From Mycolicibacterium sp. P9-64 (GTDB lineage: Bacteria > Actinomycetota > Actinomycetes > Mycobacteriales > Mycobacteriaceae), in NCBI RefSeq assembly GCF_008329605.1, contig NZ_NPKO01000003.1:714050-778049 (forward strand): 64,000 nt of DNA, given 5' to 3'. The first letter of the stretch is position 1, and each line of letters starts with the position of its first letter. The notes under the pieces were generated by a model. The model did no database searches. It was not told the origin of the DNA and saw nothing but the letters and a program-made list of their open reading frames with translations. The translations under genes were made by a program, and so were the position numbers. Shown in pieces: positions 54,760 to 64,000 of this stretch.

Positions 54760-57048
54760 ATGGGACAGGTTTCGACGTCACTGGCGCACTGGGGCGCGTT
54801 CATCGCAGACGTCCGGGACGGCGACATCGCGTCGGTGCGGGCCGACGGCGGTGACCAGGATCCGTCACCTCTGCTCGGCAACTTGCCTGGGTCGCTTCGG
54901 CACTCGTCGCGGGTCACCGGACCTGCAGTGCGACGCGGCTGGCTCGACGACGGGCCAGGGCCCACGTCGCGGCGCGGCGCCGACGAGTTCGTCGCGGTGT
55001 CGTGGGACGACCTCACCGAACTGCTCGGCGACGAACTACGCCGCCTCGTCGACACGTACGGCAACGAGGCCATCTACGGCGGTTCCTACGGCTGGGCCAG
55101 CGCCGGCCGGTTCCACCACGCTCAGAGCCAGGTACACCGCTTCCTGAAAATGCTTGGCGGATACACCTTCTCGCGACACTCCTACAGCCTCGGCGCCACA
55201 GGGGTGATCATGCCCCGCGTGGTCGGCACTCACGACGATCTGTTCAGGCGGTCCACCCAATGGAACGTCATCGCCGAGCACACCGATCTGATGGTGTGCT
55301 TCGGCGGTGTCACGCTGAAGAACTCCGCCGTCAATCCGGGCGGCGCCACCGAGCACCTCACCCGCAGCTCGCTTCATCGGCTGCGAGACCGGGGCGGGAA
55401 GGTGGTGTCGATCAGCCCACTGCGCGATGACGTGGACGGCGACTGCGAGTGGCTCGCCCCCGTGCCGGGCACCGACATCGCCATCATGTTGGCGCTGGCG
55501 TACGTGCTTGCGACCGAGGGGTTGACCGACCGCGAATTCCTCGAGACCTACTGCACCGGTTACGAACGCTTCGAGCGGTACCTGCTCGGCACCGACGACG
55601 GCGTACCCAAGTCACCGGAGTGGGCCTGCACCATCTCGAAGTTGTCCGCCGACGCGCTGACCGACTTGGCCCGCCGGATGGCACGCGGGCGCACGTTGGT
55701 GACCGTCAGTTGGTCGCTGCAGCGGGTGCGGCACGGTGAGCAGGCGCCGTGGATGGGGCTGGTGCTCGCCGCGATGCTCGGCCAGATCGGGCTTCCTGGA
55801 GGCGGTTTCGGGCACGGCTATGGTTCGCAGAACGAACTCGGCATGCCGCCTCTGCGCTGTCGGCTGCCAACGCTTCCGCAAGGCCTCAACCCGGTTCGGA
55901 CGTTCATCCCTGTCGCCGCCGTCAGCGACATGCTGCTGCACCCCGGCGAGGAGTTCGACTACAACGGGCTCCGGTTGACCTACCCCGACATCAAATGTGT
56001 GTACTGGGCAGGCGGCAACCCGTTCCACCACCACCAGGACATCCCTCGACTGCGCCGGGCGCTGGCGCGTCCGGACACCGTCGTCGTGCACGACCCGTAC
56101 TGGACGGCGATGGCCAAGCACGCCGACATCGTCGTCCCGTCGACCACTCCCTACGAACGCGACGACTACTCCGGTTCCCGCAACGATCCCCTGCTGATGG
56201 CGATGCCCGCGATGGCCGAGCCGTACGCGGACTCGCGTGATGACTACACCACCTTCGCGGCGCTCGCCGATCGACTCGGCTTCGGAGACCAGTTCACCGA
56301 GGGGCGCACCGCCAAGGAGTGGCTGGTACACCTGTACGAAAAGTGGTCCGCCGAACTGGATTTCGCGGTTCCGCCGTTCGAGGAGTTCTGGAGGGACGGC
56401 CGCCTACGACTGCCCACCGAGACCGGGCTGACGCTGCTCGCCGACTTCCGGGCCGACCCGGTGGCCCACCGGCTTGGCACGCCGAGCGGTCGCATCGAGA
56501 TCTTCTCGGAAGCAATCGACGGGTTCGCCTACGACGACTGCGCGGGTCACCCGAAGTGGTACGAGCCCACCGAGTGGCTCGGCGGTGAGCGGGCGACCAG
56601 CTATCCGCTGCACCTGCTGGCCAACCAGCCTGCCACCCGTCTGCACAGCCAGCTCGACGGCGGGAGCACCAGTCAGCATTCGAAAGTCGCAGGGCGCGAA
56701 CCGATCCGGATCCATCCCGACGACGCGGCCCAACGAAACCTTGCCGAAGGCGACGTGGTGAGGGTGTTCAACGATCGCGGGGCGTGCCTGGCAGGCGTCG
56801 TGGTGGACGACCGGCTGCGGCCGGGGGTGGTACAGCTCTCGACGGGCGCCTGGTACGACCCCGAGGACCCCGCCGACCCCGACGCGCTGTGCGTGCACGG
56901 CAACCCCAACGTGCTGACCGCCGACATCGGCACGTCGTCGCTGGCGAAGGGCTGCACGGGTGCGCACGTGCTCGTCGAGATCGCCAAGCACACCGGACCA
57001 TTGCCTCCCGTGCGGGCCCACCAGCCGCCTGCGTTCGTCAAGCGATGA
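54760..57048 (+). CDS. BisC/DMSO-reductase-family molybdopterin oxidoreductase, cytosolic
   Basis: 762 aa, matching biotin sulfoxide reductase. Binds bis-MGD molybdenum cofactor and reduces S- or N-oxides. Starts THWGAFIADVRDG-like (here AHWGAFIADVRDGDIASV), with no Tat signal and no N-terminal Fe-S cysteines. The likely Mo-ligand serine is in SRHSYSLGATG (about 140-150). The MGD-binding C-terminal domain is LLANQPATRLHSQLDGG, then REPIRIHPDDA. ATG 54760 is 7 nt after TAGACT (54747-54752), so leaderless. The stop overlaps the next gene (ATGA), suggesting a functional pair. It could repair methionine sulfoxide or biotin sulfoxide. Confidence 0.9.
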   Translation: MGQVSTSLAHWGAFIADVRDGDIASVRADGGDQDPSPLLGNLPGSLRHSSRVTGPAVRRGWLDDGPGPTSRRGADEFVAVSWDDLTELLGDELRRLVDTYGNEAIYGGSYGWASAGRFHHAQSQVHRFLKMLGGYTFSRHSYSLGATGVIMPRVVGTHDDLFRRSTQWNVIAEHTDLMVCFGGVTLKNSAVNPGGATEHLTRSSLHRLRDRGGKVVSISPLRDDVDGDCEWLAPVPGTDIAIMLALAYVLATEGLTDREFLETYCTGYERFERYLLGTDDGVPKSPEWACTISKLSADALTDLARRMARGRTLVTVSWSLQRVRHGEQAPWMGLVLAAMLGQIGLPGGGFGHGYGSQNELGMPPLRCRLPTLPQGLNPVRTFIPVAAVSDMLLHPGEEFDYNGLRLTYPDIKCVYWAGGNPFHHHQDIPRLRRALARPDTVVVHDPYWTAMAKHADIVVPSTTPYERDDYSGSRNDPLLMAMPAMAEPYADSRDDYTTFAALADRLGFGDQFTEGRTAKEWLVHLYEKWSAELDFAVPPFEEFWRDGRLRLPTETGLTLLADFRADPVAHRLGTPSGRIEIFSEAIDGFAYDDCAGHPKWYEPTEWLGGERATSYPLHLLANQPATRLHSQLDGGSTSQHSKVAGREPIRIHPDDAAQRNLAEGDVVRVFNDRGACLAGVVVDDRLRPGVVQLSTGAWYDPEDPADPDALCVHGNPNVLTADIGTSSLAKGCTGAHVLVEIAKHTGPLPPVRAHQPPAFVKR

Positions 57049-57548
57049 CCGACCTGCTCGCGGTCCGAGAGCGCGGCCAGGTTCTGCGGTTCGGCTTCGA
57101 TGACGTGCTGCGCTATGCCGGTCCGGGCTCACCGGCCGGGGTAGCGATCGGCTTCAAAGCCCTGCGACACGCATTCGACGTGCTCAGTCCCGGGACGCCA
57201 CCCGAACGCCGCTCGGTCACCGTCCGCACCGCCTTCCGAGGGCCCGGCGCCCGCGATGCCTTCGAAGCCGTCACCCGCGCGGTCACCGACGGGCGCTTCA
57301 CCGTCGATCGCGGGTTGCTCCGCGCCGACCGTGGCCAGCTGCTCGAGGACTTCGTGTTCGAGGTCGGCGTGGACGGTTCTGCGGTGACACTTCTGCTGCG
57401 CGACGGCTACGTCACCGCCGAGTTCATCGACCTCGCACGGACCGACGACCGCACCGCCGCGCAGGAGGACCGTCTCGACGGGCTTAAAGCTGCACTGGCA
57501 CAACGGGTAATGGCGACGCCTGCAGCCGAGGTCTTCGACCTCGCCTAG
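57045..57548 (+). CDS. unrecognised protein coupled to the molybdoenzyme, possibly FmdE-like
   Basis: 167 aa. The segment [20 protein letters not shown], then [12 protein letters not shown] resembles the N-terminal part of FmdE-type proteins (HGH-x-CPG-x-GxR), but the Cys and His metal ligands of that motif are not present, so the assignment is weak. The remainder is alpha/beta with no membrane helix. ATG 57045 overlaps the molybdoenzyme stop. A role in cofactor delivery or as a partner subunit is possible by association only. Confidence 0.6.
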   Translation: MTDLLAVRERGQVLRFGFDDVLRYAGPGSPAGVAIGFKALRHAFDVLSPGTPPERRSVTVRTAFRGPGARDAFEAVTRAVTDGRFTVDRGLLRADRGQLLEDFVFEVGVDGSAVTLLLRDGYVTAEFIDLARTDDRTAAQEDRLDGLKAALAQRVMATPAAEVFDLA

Positions 57549-57702
57549 ACCACTGCACCGCGCGAGGGTGCGGCGAGTAGTAGTCGGTTCACCGGTGCGC
57601 CGGCCCGTGGCAACGGAGAGTTGGGCCAATCCGACGACATGCAGAGGTGTTGCTGTGATATGCCAGCAGGTAGCCCAAATCTGTACCCCTCGTAAGGACT
57701 CG

Positions 57703-59361
57703 ATGATGGCCAACATCGTTCGCCCCGTCGTCACCGCCGGCATCGCGATCGCCGGTGCCAGTCTGTGGCTGGCAACCCTGGATACCCCACAGACCCCGGC
57801 CCCGCCGCAGGTCCGGTTGGCCTCCGTGGACTCGGTGCTCTCCACAACACCGTTGGCACCGGTTGCAGGTACCTGCCCCGACCTGGTGTGCTCGAGCTTG
57901 TTCGGGTCGAACGCATCGGGGCCGAACCCATCAGGACCCATGCCGACGAAACTCGCCGCGGCCGTCGTCCCGGCAACCCCGGGCCTTGATCCCCTCAGCG
58001 CGCTGATTCGGGTGTTCATCGGTGACGGCACCGCCGACAACCCCAACGCAGGGTTGTTGATCGGCAACGGAGCCGACGGCGCGCCGGGCCAGAACGGTGG
58101 CAATGGCGGACTGCTGTTCGGCTCCGGCGGCAGGGGCGGCGTCGGCGTGGCCGGGGTCAACAGCGGCATGGGTGGCTCCGGCGGCAACGGCGGGCTGATC
58201 GGCAACGGCGGCGCAGGCGGCGCAGGAGTCGCCGCCGACTCCAATGGCGGCACCGCGGGCAACGGCGGCAACGGCGGCAACGCCGGGCTGGTGTTCGGCA
58301 ACGGCGGCGCAGGCGGCGCGGGCGGCCAAGGCGCCACCGGCGCGAACGGCGTCAACCCCGGCCTGAACGCATCGGGCCCCGCTGCCGCCAACGGTGGCCG
58401 CGGCACCTCGGCCGATTTTGGCGGTCAGGCGGGCGCCGGTGGGCCCGGCGCTCCGGGCGCCGTCGACGGGCAAGCCGGCGGCAATGGCGGCTCAGGTGGC
58501 GATGCAGTCGGTGGCCCGATCAACGACGTCAATGGATTTGGCGGTGCCGGAGGTGCGGGCGGTGCCGGCGGGGCCGGCGCCCCCGGCGGGAACGGCGGCG
58601 GCGGCGGCGACGGCGTGGGCAGCCCGAGCGGCGCAGGCGTCGGCGGCACGGGGGGTGCCGGCGGGACGGGTGGCGCGGGCGCACCCGGCGGCAATGGGGG
58701 CGACGGAGGCGTTGGCGGCGCGCATGGACCTCAGGGGGCAACGGCCGGTGACGGCGGCGCTGGCGGCACCGGCGGAACCGGCGCGGCGGGCGGCACCGGC
58801 GGAACCGGCGGCCGCATCTACGCGGGCTCCCTTCCAGGGGTCGGTGGCACCGGCGGGACGGGCGGAACCGGTGGCTCGGGCGCATCGGGTAGCACAGGCG
58901 GCACCGGCGGCTCCGGCGGCAACGGCGGCAACGGCGGCCTCTTCGTTGGCACCGGCGGCGCTGGCGGCGCCGGTGGAGCGGGTGGCACCGGCGGAACCGG
59001 CGCCACGGGTGGCCAAGGCGGCGCAGGCGGCACTGGCGGGCCCGTGAGCGGTAACCCCCTCGAGGCGAGCGGAAATGGCGGTACCGGCGGCACCGGTGGC
59101 ACCGGCGGCACGGGTGGCACCGGCGGCAACGGCGGAACCGGTGGTCACGCAGGAACGGGCGGGGTCGTCGGCGGCAACGGCAGCGTGGGCACCGGAGGAG
59201 TCAGTGGCACGGGAGGCAGTGGAGGAACGGGTGGGGGCGCTGGATCGGGTGGCGATCCGGGTGCGGCAGGTCCCGCGGGTTCCGGTAGCAAGGGCGACGA
59301 CGGCTCCGCCGGCGGCAAGGGAGCAAGCGGCAACGCCGGCAGCGCCGGGGCGGACGGCTAG
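57703..59361 (+). CDS. PGRS-type glycine-rich protein without a PE domain
   Basis: 552 aa. N-terminal signal/anchor helix (about 4-26, [20 protein letters not shown]), a spacer with [18 protein letters not shown] and two cysteines, a short conserved block [20 protein letters not shown], then nearly 400 residues of GGxGG repeats ending GSAGADG. Exported or surface-exposed. The ATG is 57703 or 57706, with TAAGGACT upstream. Function unknown; there is no enzymatic tail, unlike the PGRS-GH5 protein at 17779. Confidence 0.82.
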   Translation: MMANIVRPVVTAGIAIAGASLWLATLDTPQTPAPPQVRLASVDSVLSTTPLAPVAGTCPDLVCSSLFGSNASGPNPSGPMPTKLAAAVVPATPGLDPLSALIRVFIGDGTADNPNAGLLIGNGADGAPGQNGGNGGLLFGSGGRGGVGVAGVNSGMGGSGGNGGLIGNGGAGGAGVAADSNGGTAGNGGNGGNAGLVFGNGGAGGAGGQGATGANGVNPGLNASGPAAANGGRGTSADFGGQAGAGGPGAPGAVDGQAGGNGGSGGDAVGGPINDVNGFGGAGGAGGAGGAGAPGGNGGGGGDGVGSPSGAGVGGTGGAGGTGGAGAPGGNGGDGGVGGAHGPQGATAGDGGAGGTGGTGAAGGTGGTGGRIYAGSLPGVGGTGGTGGTGGSGASGSTGGTGGSGGNGGNGGLFVGTGGAGGAGGAGGTGGTGATGGQGGAGGTGGPVSGNPLEASGNGGTGGTGGTGGTGGTGGNGGTGGHAGTGGVVGGNGSVGTGGVSGTGGSGGTGGGAGSGGDPGAAGPAGSGSKGDDGSAGGKGASGNAGSAGADG

Positions 59362-59486
59362 AAGGTCGCGTAGTCGCGAACGCCCAACTAGCGCAACGTG
59401 TCATGGTGACACCGACGGCCGACATGTTCGAAATGGCCTGATCTCTCACCGTTGACCGCCCGCCCCCCGCTGGTGATACTCGGGCG

Positions 59487-61100
59487 ATGGGTCTTCGGGA
59501 CATGTACGTCAAACGCCTCCAGAAGAAGTGGGAGGAGAAGTCGCCCGAGGAGCGCGCCGAGATCGAGGCCAAGACCGCCCAGCGGTACGAGGCGAACATG
59601 GCTCGCGTCGCCGCAGCCACCGAACTCGTCGATGCGGAGTGGGAACGTTCGCGCGCCGAGCATCAGGCACGACTCGACGCCGAGGTGCTCGGCGGTCCTG
59701 CAGGCGCGCACTTGTGGGGCACCGTTCCCAGTACGGTCCGGCCGAGCGAGGCGGCCCGCAATCCGCCGAGCGTCCGCGACGACATCAAGAACTCGCTGCG
59801 CGATCTCAAGGAGACTGCTGCCGGCCTCGCAGATCCGAAGGCGCTGTTGGGGATCGGCAGCGAGTTCGGCCCCGATCTCGATCCCGAGCAACGCAGGCTG
59901 ATCGCCGATGGCGAGCGCGCGGCCCGCGAAGCCGCCAGGCGCCCGTACCTCGCCCCGGACCGCGTGACCCCGGTGCTCACGCGGATCGCGACCCGCGGCA
60001 ACGCCCAATTCGAGGATCTCGCCAACCACCTCGCCCAGACCGGGCTCGCGGCCCGACCCGATCTGGTGTTCGGCGTGTACCGCGTGCCGGACCGGCTCGA
60101 CCCGAAGATGCCGGGCACTGAGGCGGGCCGCGTGGTCGAGTGGGACATCGTGCACATGGGAGCCCACGCACCATCAGCTCTCCCTCCTGCCGCGCCGCCA
60201 CGCAGGGACCGGTTCGACGGCGAGGCGCGCTGGGTCGGCCGCCGCAAGGGCGATCCTTCCGTGCTCGACGAGGATCTTGCGCTGGCGTGGATGGCGGCGG
60301 CGGGAATTCAACCCAGCCAGTGTCTCGGCATCGCCCGCGAGGTCGTGATGCAAGGGTCCGACGGCTGGTTCGGCGGCGGTGAGCTGAGCAGCGACTCGGC
60401 CGACGTCTACGCAAGAGTCCAGGGCGTCAGCGTGATTCACACCGCGGGCACGGCCCCGCTGCCGGCGGGCCCGATCGAGGTCCCCCTCGATGGTGTGGCT
60501 GGCACGCACGTGGAGGTGCTGAACTGGTCGGCCGTCGCCATGGCCATTCACCCACGGCCACAGCGTCTTCCCGAGACTCCGTCACCGTTTCCCTATCTGC
60601 CGTCGACGCCGCAGGAGGTGCTGGTGGCCTACCTGGAGATCGTCGGCATCCGGCCCGAGGACTGCTTCGGGGCGGCGGTGACGATCGATCGCTTCTTCGA
60701 GTGCGGTGAGGTCCTCAACATCAGGGAGGATCAGATCTCGCTGGCGCACCTGAAGGTGACCGACGCACCCAAACTGCCGTGCGCGGACGGCACCTACCGG
60801 CGCCGGTTGCACTCCGGCACCAGGATCGTCATCACCTACCGCGACAGCCCTGCCTACGCGCTGGGTCGCCAGCGCTGGGCCGACTATCAGCGCAGCGTGT
60901 TGTTCGCCCGATTGCATCAGAAGACCGATGCCCGGCGCCCGATCGGCGATGGCTACGACGATCTCGGCATGCTCGGCAACGCGCTGCGACGCATCGAGCG
61001 CTTCGACGATGCGGTCGAACGAATTTCGAGCCTGCGTTCGAATGACCCGGCTTACATACGCTTCCGGGATCAGGCCCGGTATTGCATGCCGCTTGGCTGA
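59487..61100 (+). CDS. 537-residue protein of unknown family
   Basis: A charged, coiled N-terminus (KRLQKKWEEKSPEERAEIEA, about 9-28) is followed by three similar-looking stretches that each contain an AxxGIxPxxC element: MAAAGIQPSQCLGIAREVVM near 270 and LEIVGIRPEDCFGAAVTIDR near 385 are the clearest, suggesting an internal duplication. There is no signal, membrane helix or catalytic motif that I recognise. ATG 59487 starts MGLRDMYVKRLQ. It is convergent with hflX across a strong hairpin. Codon use and GC look like the neighbours. Confidence 0.7.
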   Translation: MGLRDMYVKRLQKKWEEKSPEERAEIEAKTAQRYEANMARVAAATELVDAEWERSRAEHQARLDAEVLGGPAGAHLWGTVPSTVRPSEAARNPPSVRDDIKNSLRDLKETAAGLADPKALLGIGSEFGPDLDPEQRRLIADGERAAREAARRPYLAPDRVTPVLTRIATRGNAQFEDLANHLAQTGLAARPDLVFGVYRVPDRLDPKMPGTEAGRVVEWDIVHMGAHAPSALPPAAPPRRDRFDGEARWVGRRKGDPSVLDEDLALAWMAAAGIQPSQCLGIAREVVMQGSDGWFGGGELSSDSADVYARVQGVSVIHTAGTAPLPAGPIEVPLDGVAGTHVEVLNWSAVAMAIHPRPQRLPETPSPFPYLPSTPQEVLVAYLEIVGIRPEDCFGAAVTIDRFFECGEVLNIREDQISLAHLKVTDAPKLPCADGTYRRRLHSGTRIVITYRDSPAYALGRQRWADYQRSVLFARLHQKTDARRPIGDGYDDLGMLGNALRRIERFDDAVERISSLRSNDPAYIRFRDQARYCMPLG

Positions 61101-61108
61101 GCCAGTCT

Positions 61109-61176
61109 CCCCGTGAGCAGACGTAAAAGTGCCCTAAACCATGTGGTTTAGGGCACTTTTACGTCTGCTCGCGGGG
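61109..61176 (+). terminator. long perfect hairpin, bidirectional terminator between convergent genes
   Basis: Arms 61115-61140 and 61145-61170 are perfectly complementary over 26 bp around ATGT, and pairing continues outwards for about six more bases with one wobble. It lies between the unknown 537-aa gene and hflX, both of which end here. The stem centre is AAAAGTGCCCTAAACC and its complement. Confidence 0.85.
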
Positions 61177-61181
61177 GAACT

Positions 61182-62603
61182 TTAGAACGTCGCGAACTCG
61201 CGCAGGCTGGCGGCCAGCGGAACCGGCACCCGAGCCTTGATGCGCGTGCCCGAGTCGGTGTGCTCGGTCGCGTCGATCCGGCCGTCGGCGTGCATGCGTG
61301 CGACGAGGTCGCCGCGGTCGTAGGGAATGGTGACGTCCACGGTCGCGTCTCTGGGTTCGACGAGTTCGTTCATCCGACTGCGCAGCCGGTCGAGACCGTC
61401 GCCGGTGCGGGCGGAGACGAACACTGCGTCGGGCAACTCGCGCCGCAGTTGGGCCAGCACCAAACCGCTTGCAGCGTCGGTCTTGTTGACCACCAACAGT
61501 TCCAGCGGCGACGCGATGTCGTACTCCCGGATCACGTCGTTGACGACCTGGCGCACAGCGTTGACCTGAGCCAGCGGGTTGACGTCCGAACCGTCGATCA
61601 CGTGCACCAGTAGTTCGGCGTCGACGACCTCCTCCAGCGTCGAGCGGAACGCCTCGACCAACTGGGTGGGTAGGTGTCGTACGAAGCCGACGGTATCGGT
61701 CAGTACGAAGGGTCGCCCGTCGTCGAATTGCCCACGGCGCGTGGTCGGTTCGAGGGTGGCGAACAGTGCGTTCTCCACCAGCACGCCCGCGCCGGTGAGG
61801 GCGTTGAGCAGGCTGGACTTTCCCGCGTTGGTGTAGCCGACGATCGCGATCGACGCCACGTCGCTCTGCAGCCGGCGGCCCCGCTGCGTGTCGCGGATCT
61901 TCTTCATGTCCTTGATCTCGCGGCGCAGCTTGGACATCCGCTCGCGGATCCGGCGGCGGTCCGTCTCGATCTTCGTCTCACCGGGCCCGCGCGTGCCCAC
62001 TCCCCCGCTGCTTCCGCCCGCGCCACCACCCTGGCGCGACATCGACTCACCCCAGCCGCGCAACCGCGGCAGCATGTACTGCATCTGTGCAAAGGCGACC
62101 TGCGCCTTGCCCTCCGCGGAGGTCGCGTGCTGGGCGAAGATGTCCAGGATCAGGGCGGTGCGGTCGACGACCTTGACCTTGACGGCCTTCTCCAGCGCGT
62201 TGAGCTGCCCAGGCGTCAGCTCGCCGTCGCAGATCACGGTGTCGGCGCCGGTGGCCTTCACGATGTCGCGCAGTTCGGCGGCCTTGCCAGAGCCGATGTA
62301 GGTGGACGCGTCCGGCTTGTCGCGCCGCTGGATCAGGCCTTCGAGTACCTCTGAGCCCGCCGTCTCGGCAAGCGCCGCCAACTCGGCGAGGCTGGCCTGC
62401 GCGTCTGCGGCGCTGCCGCCGGTCCAGATGCCAACCAGAACAACGCGTTCCAGTCGAAGTTGGCGGTACTCGACCTCTGAGACGTCGGTGAGTTCGGTCG
62501 AAAGACCGGCCACGCGGCGCAGTGCCGCGCGGTCTTCTAGTGCGAGTTCACCGGCGCTCGGAGCGGACCGATGGTCGTTGGATCTGGTGTTGTGTTCAGT
62601 CAT
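61182..62603 (-). CDS. hflX: ribosome-associated GTPase HflX
   Basis: 473 aa. An N-terminal HflX domain (about 45-220, VLVGIWTGGSAADAQASLAE, then TYIGSGKAAEL), a glycine/serine loop (GGGAGGSSGGVGTRGPGE), a coiled linker and a G domain with GYTNAGKSS (G1), DTVGF (G3) and NKTD (G4). It binds stalled or hibernating 50S subunits and splits ribosomes. ATG 62603. Together with dapF it follows the M. tuberculosis order. Confidence 0.95.
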   Translation of the reverse strand: MTEHNTRSNDHRSAPSAGELALEDRAALRRVAGLSTELTDVSEVEYRQLRLERVVLVGIWTGGSAADAQASLAELAALAETAGSEVLEGLIQRRDKPDASTYIGSGKAAELRDIVKATGADTVICDGELTPGQLNALEKAVKVKVVDRTALILDIFAQHATSAEGKAQVAFAQMQYMLPRLRGWGESMSRQGGGAGGSSGGVGTRGPGETKIETDRRRIRERMSKLRREIKDMKKIRDTQRGRRLQSDVASIAIVGYTNAGKSSLLNALTGAGVLVENALFATLEPTTRRGQFDDGRPFVLTDTVGFVRHLPTQLVEAFRSTLEEVVDAELLVHVIDGSDVNPLAQVNAVRQVVNDVIREYDIASPLELLVVNKTDAASGLVLAQLRRELPDAVFVSARTGDGLDRLRSRMNELVEPRDATVDVTIPYDRGDLVARMHADGRIDATEHTDSGTRIKARVPVPLAASLREFATF

Positions 62604-62653
62604 ATGTGGTTTCCGATGGTGTCACGGGGCACCCACATACGCATCCGAATAAT

Positions 62654-63523
62654 TCACGCGTGGGCTTGCCACCAAGCATTTGAGATGTCGCCGTCGGCGA
62701 CGAGCATCGACGGCCCGCGCAGGAAACTGGTGGCGTCGGTGACGGTGACGTCGACCTCGCCGCCCGGGATCCGTACCCGCAACGTGCCGGTGGAGTCGCC
62801 ACGATGCTGCAGCGCAGCCACCGCCGCGGCCACCGTGCCGGTGCCGCAGGATCGGGTCTCCCCGACGCCACGCTCGTGCACGCGCATCACCACCGCGCCG
62901 TCCACCGCGGTGGTGAGCACCTCGACGTTGACGCCGTCGGGGAACTGGCTTGCGTCGAACCGAACCGGAGCGGCCACGTCGAGCAGCCGCAGGTCGGCCG
63001 CCGTGAGCGCGGGATCCACGCACGCCAGGTGCGGGTTGCCGACGTCGACGGCCAACCCGGTGAACTCACGCCCGCCGACGATTGCGGTACCGGTGCCGAA
63101 CTGGTTGGCCTTGCCCATCTCGACGGTGACGTCGGCCGCCAACGGGCTGACCGCGTGCAGCACCACAGGTCGAGGACCCGCCTGCGAGCCCACCACGAAT
63201 TCGTCGCGGCTCTCCAACCCGGAGGCGCGCAGGTAGTGCGCGAAGACCCGTACGCCGTTGCCGCACATCTGCGCGATCGATCCGTCGGCGTTGCGGTAGT
63301 CCATGAACCAGTCGCCGGCCTGCACACCCTCTGGCAGACGATCGAACACCCCGGCGGCCTGAGCGGCGCCCGCGGTCGTCACGCGCAACACCCCGTCGGC
63401 ACCGAGTCCCTGCCGTCGATCGCACAGCGCAGCCACCGCGGAGGGTGCCAGCGCAATGCGGGCGTCGAGGTCGGGAAGCAGCACGAAGTCGTTCTGCGTG
63501 CCGTGCCCCTTGGCGAACTTCAC
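62654..63523 (-). CDS. dapF: diaminopimelate epimerase
   Basis: 289 aa. PLP-independent racemase converting LL- to meso-diaminopimelate for lysine and peptidoglycan. The two catalytic cysteines are C87 (QMCGNGVR) and C226 (RSCGTGT), each in its conserved context; N-terminal [11 protein letters not shown] is the family start. GTG 63523. Divergent from the 13E12 gene; the miaA gene expected upstream in M. tuberculosis is not here. Confidence 0.96.
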   Translation of the reverse strand: MKFAKGHGTQNDFVLLPDLDARIALAPSAVAALCDRRQGLGADGVLRVTTAGAAQAAGVFDRLPEGVQAGDWFMDYRNADGSIAQMCGNGVRVFAHYLRASGLESRDEFVVGSQAGPRPVVLHAVSPLAADVTVEMGKANQFGTGTAIVGGREFTGLAVDVGNPHLACVDPALTAADLRLLDVAAPVRFDASQFPDGVNVEVLTTAVDGAVVMRVHERGVGETRSCGTGTVAAAVAALQHRGDSTGTLRVRIPGGEVDVTVTDATSFLRGPSMLVADGDISNAWWQAHA

Positions 63524-63572
63524 CTGATCAGGATACGTCCGATCCACCGGGCGCGGTTGATGGCGATCGGTG

Positions 63573-63593
63573 TATGATCGAACATGTGTTCGA
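63573..63593 (+). promoter_or_regulatory. -10 element and consensus LexA box on the 13E12 gene start
   Basis: TATGAT (63573-63578) is 7 nt before GTG 63586. TCGAACATGTGTTCGA (63578-63593) matches TCGAAC-N4-GTTCGA at every fixed base and covers the start codon. LexA bound here would block initiation. Confidence 0.8.
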
Positions 63594-64000
63594 TTCATTG
63601 GTGGTCGTCGATCTGGATGCGGATGAGTCCGCGCTGGTGGAGCGCATCGCGGAGTTGGAGTGGTTGAAGTCGGCCGCCGCGGCGGCGCAGGCCCGGGTGA
63701 CGGCGACGCTGGATGAGAAACGCCGTTCGGCGGAGGCCGCGCGCGGGGTGCCCGCGGCGAAGCGGGGTCGTGGGTTGGGCTCGGAGGTGGCATTGGCCCG
63801 GCGGGATTCCCCCAACCGCGGCGGCCGGCACCTGGGATTCGCTAGGGCGTTGGTCAACGAGATGCCGCACACCTTGGCCGCGCTGGAGGCCGGAGCACTG
63901 TCGGAGTGGCGGGCCACGCTGATCGTGCGGGAGTCGGCGTGTTTGGACGTCGAGGATCGCCGCACCCTGGACGCCGAACTCTGCTCCGACCTCACCAAAT
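63586..64000 (+). CDS. 13E12/DUF222 family protein (HNH-type), 5' part
   Basis: 138 codons, running off the window. N-terminal [20 protein letters not shown] is the usual 13E12 start. The DUF222 core ([44 protein letters not shown]) follows; full members usually end with an HNH nuclease domain, which would lie outside. The start is GTG 63586, because the -10 TATGAT is 7 nt upstream and the family begins M-F-D-S; ATG 63574 is unlikely. DNA-damage induction through LexA is expected, as for 13E12 genes in M. tuberculosis. Confidence 0.88.
   Translation, partial: MFDSLVVVDLDADESALVERIAELEWLKSAAAAAQARVTATLDEKRRSAEAARGVPAAKRGRGLGSEVALARRDSPNRGGRHLGFARALVNEMPHTLAALEAGALSEWRATLIVRESACLDVEDRRTLDAELCSDLTK

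Noticed and set aside
58492..59148. Ala-rich minus-strand frame within the second PGRS gene
   Set aside because: Reverse-frame translation of glycine repeats; no start signal and no domain.
63557..63562. TTGATG as the -35 of the 13E12 promoter
   Set aside because: Only 10 bp separate it from TATGAT; 16-18 bp are needed.

Overview
The window is high-GC actinobacterial DNA, almost certainly from a fast-growing Mycobacterium (Mycolicibacterium). The backbone from about 8.8 to 63.5 kb follows the M. tuberculosis Rv2689c-Rv2726c order: an RNA methyltransferase, an APC permease, ceoB-ceoC, DUF3159/OB-fold/Rv2695-type genes, DUF3710, dut, cei, suhB, ppgK, sigA, sigB, ideR, sthA, nrdR, chiZ, lexA, an LGFP-repeat protein, fadE20, hflX and dapF. 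Gene names rest on protein motifs and this remembered order; no database search was run.

Layout. 1-4.1 kb: the end of a tightly coupled sugar or inositol-type catabolic operon (YihT/LacD-type aldolase, IolC-type kinase, Gfo/Idh dehydrogenase, TIM-barrel isomerase). 4.2-8.8 kb: a large ATPase/LuxR regulator, a DUF4242 protein and a short Orn/Lys/Arg decarboxylase-fold protein. 8.9-13.5 kb: the conserved methyltransferase, a KimA-like permease and the paired TrkA-type ceoB/ceoC. 13.5-23.4 kb: an accessory block inserted exactly at the ceoC 3' end and bounded by two 44-bp near-identical direct repeats of that end. It carries a LacI regulator with promoter and palindromic operators, a DHDPS/NAL-family lyase, an NRAMP-fold transporter that lacks the usual metal motifs, a truncated secreted protein, a PGRS-GH5 glycosidase, an SDR and a hydrolase. 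23.4-28.7 kb: the backbone resumes, interrupted by a 1,091-bp IS481-family element.

28.7-47.5 kb is the housekeeping core. It contains nucleotide metabolism (dut, nrdR), envelope integrity (cei), both principal sigma factors (sigA, sigB), iron control (ideR), redox balance (sthA) and several conserved actinobacterial DUF proteins. Visible control sites include a CRP-type palindrome upstream of cei, a SigE/SigH-type promoter upstream of sigB, and a LexA box on the lexA promoter. 48.4-51.4 kb is a TetR-MFS-SDR cassette wedged between lexA and the LGFP gene, with paired operators on a leaderless promoter.

53.5-64 kb carries fadE20, a BisC-type molybdoenzyme coupled to a possible FmdE-like partner, a second PGRS protein, a large unrecognised protein, hflX and dapF. 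The edge holds the start of a 13E12/DUF222 gene whose start region is overlaid by a consensus LexA box. Many genes show a TANNNT -10 hexamer about 7 nt before the start codon, as expected for leaderless mycobacterial transcripts. No rRNA, tRNA or CRISPR array was seen, and no gene-free stretch exceeds 300 bp.
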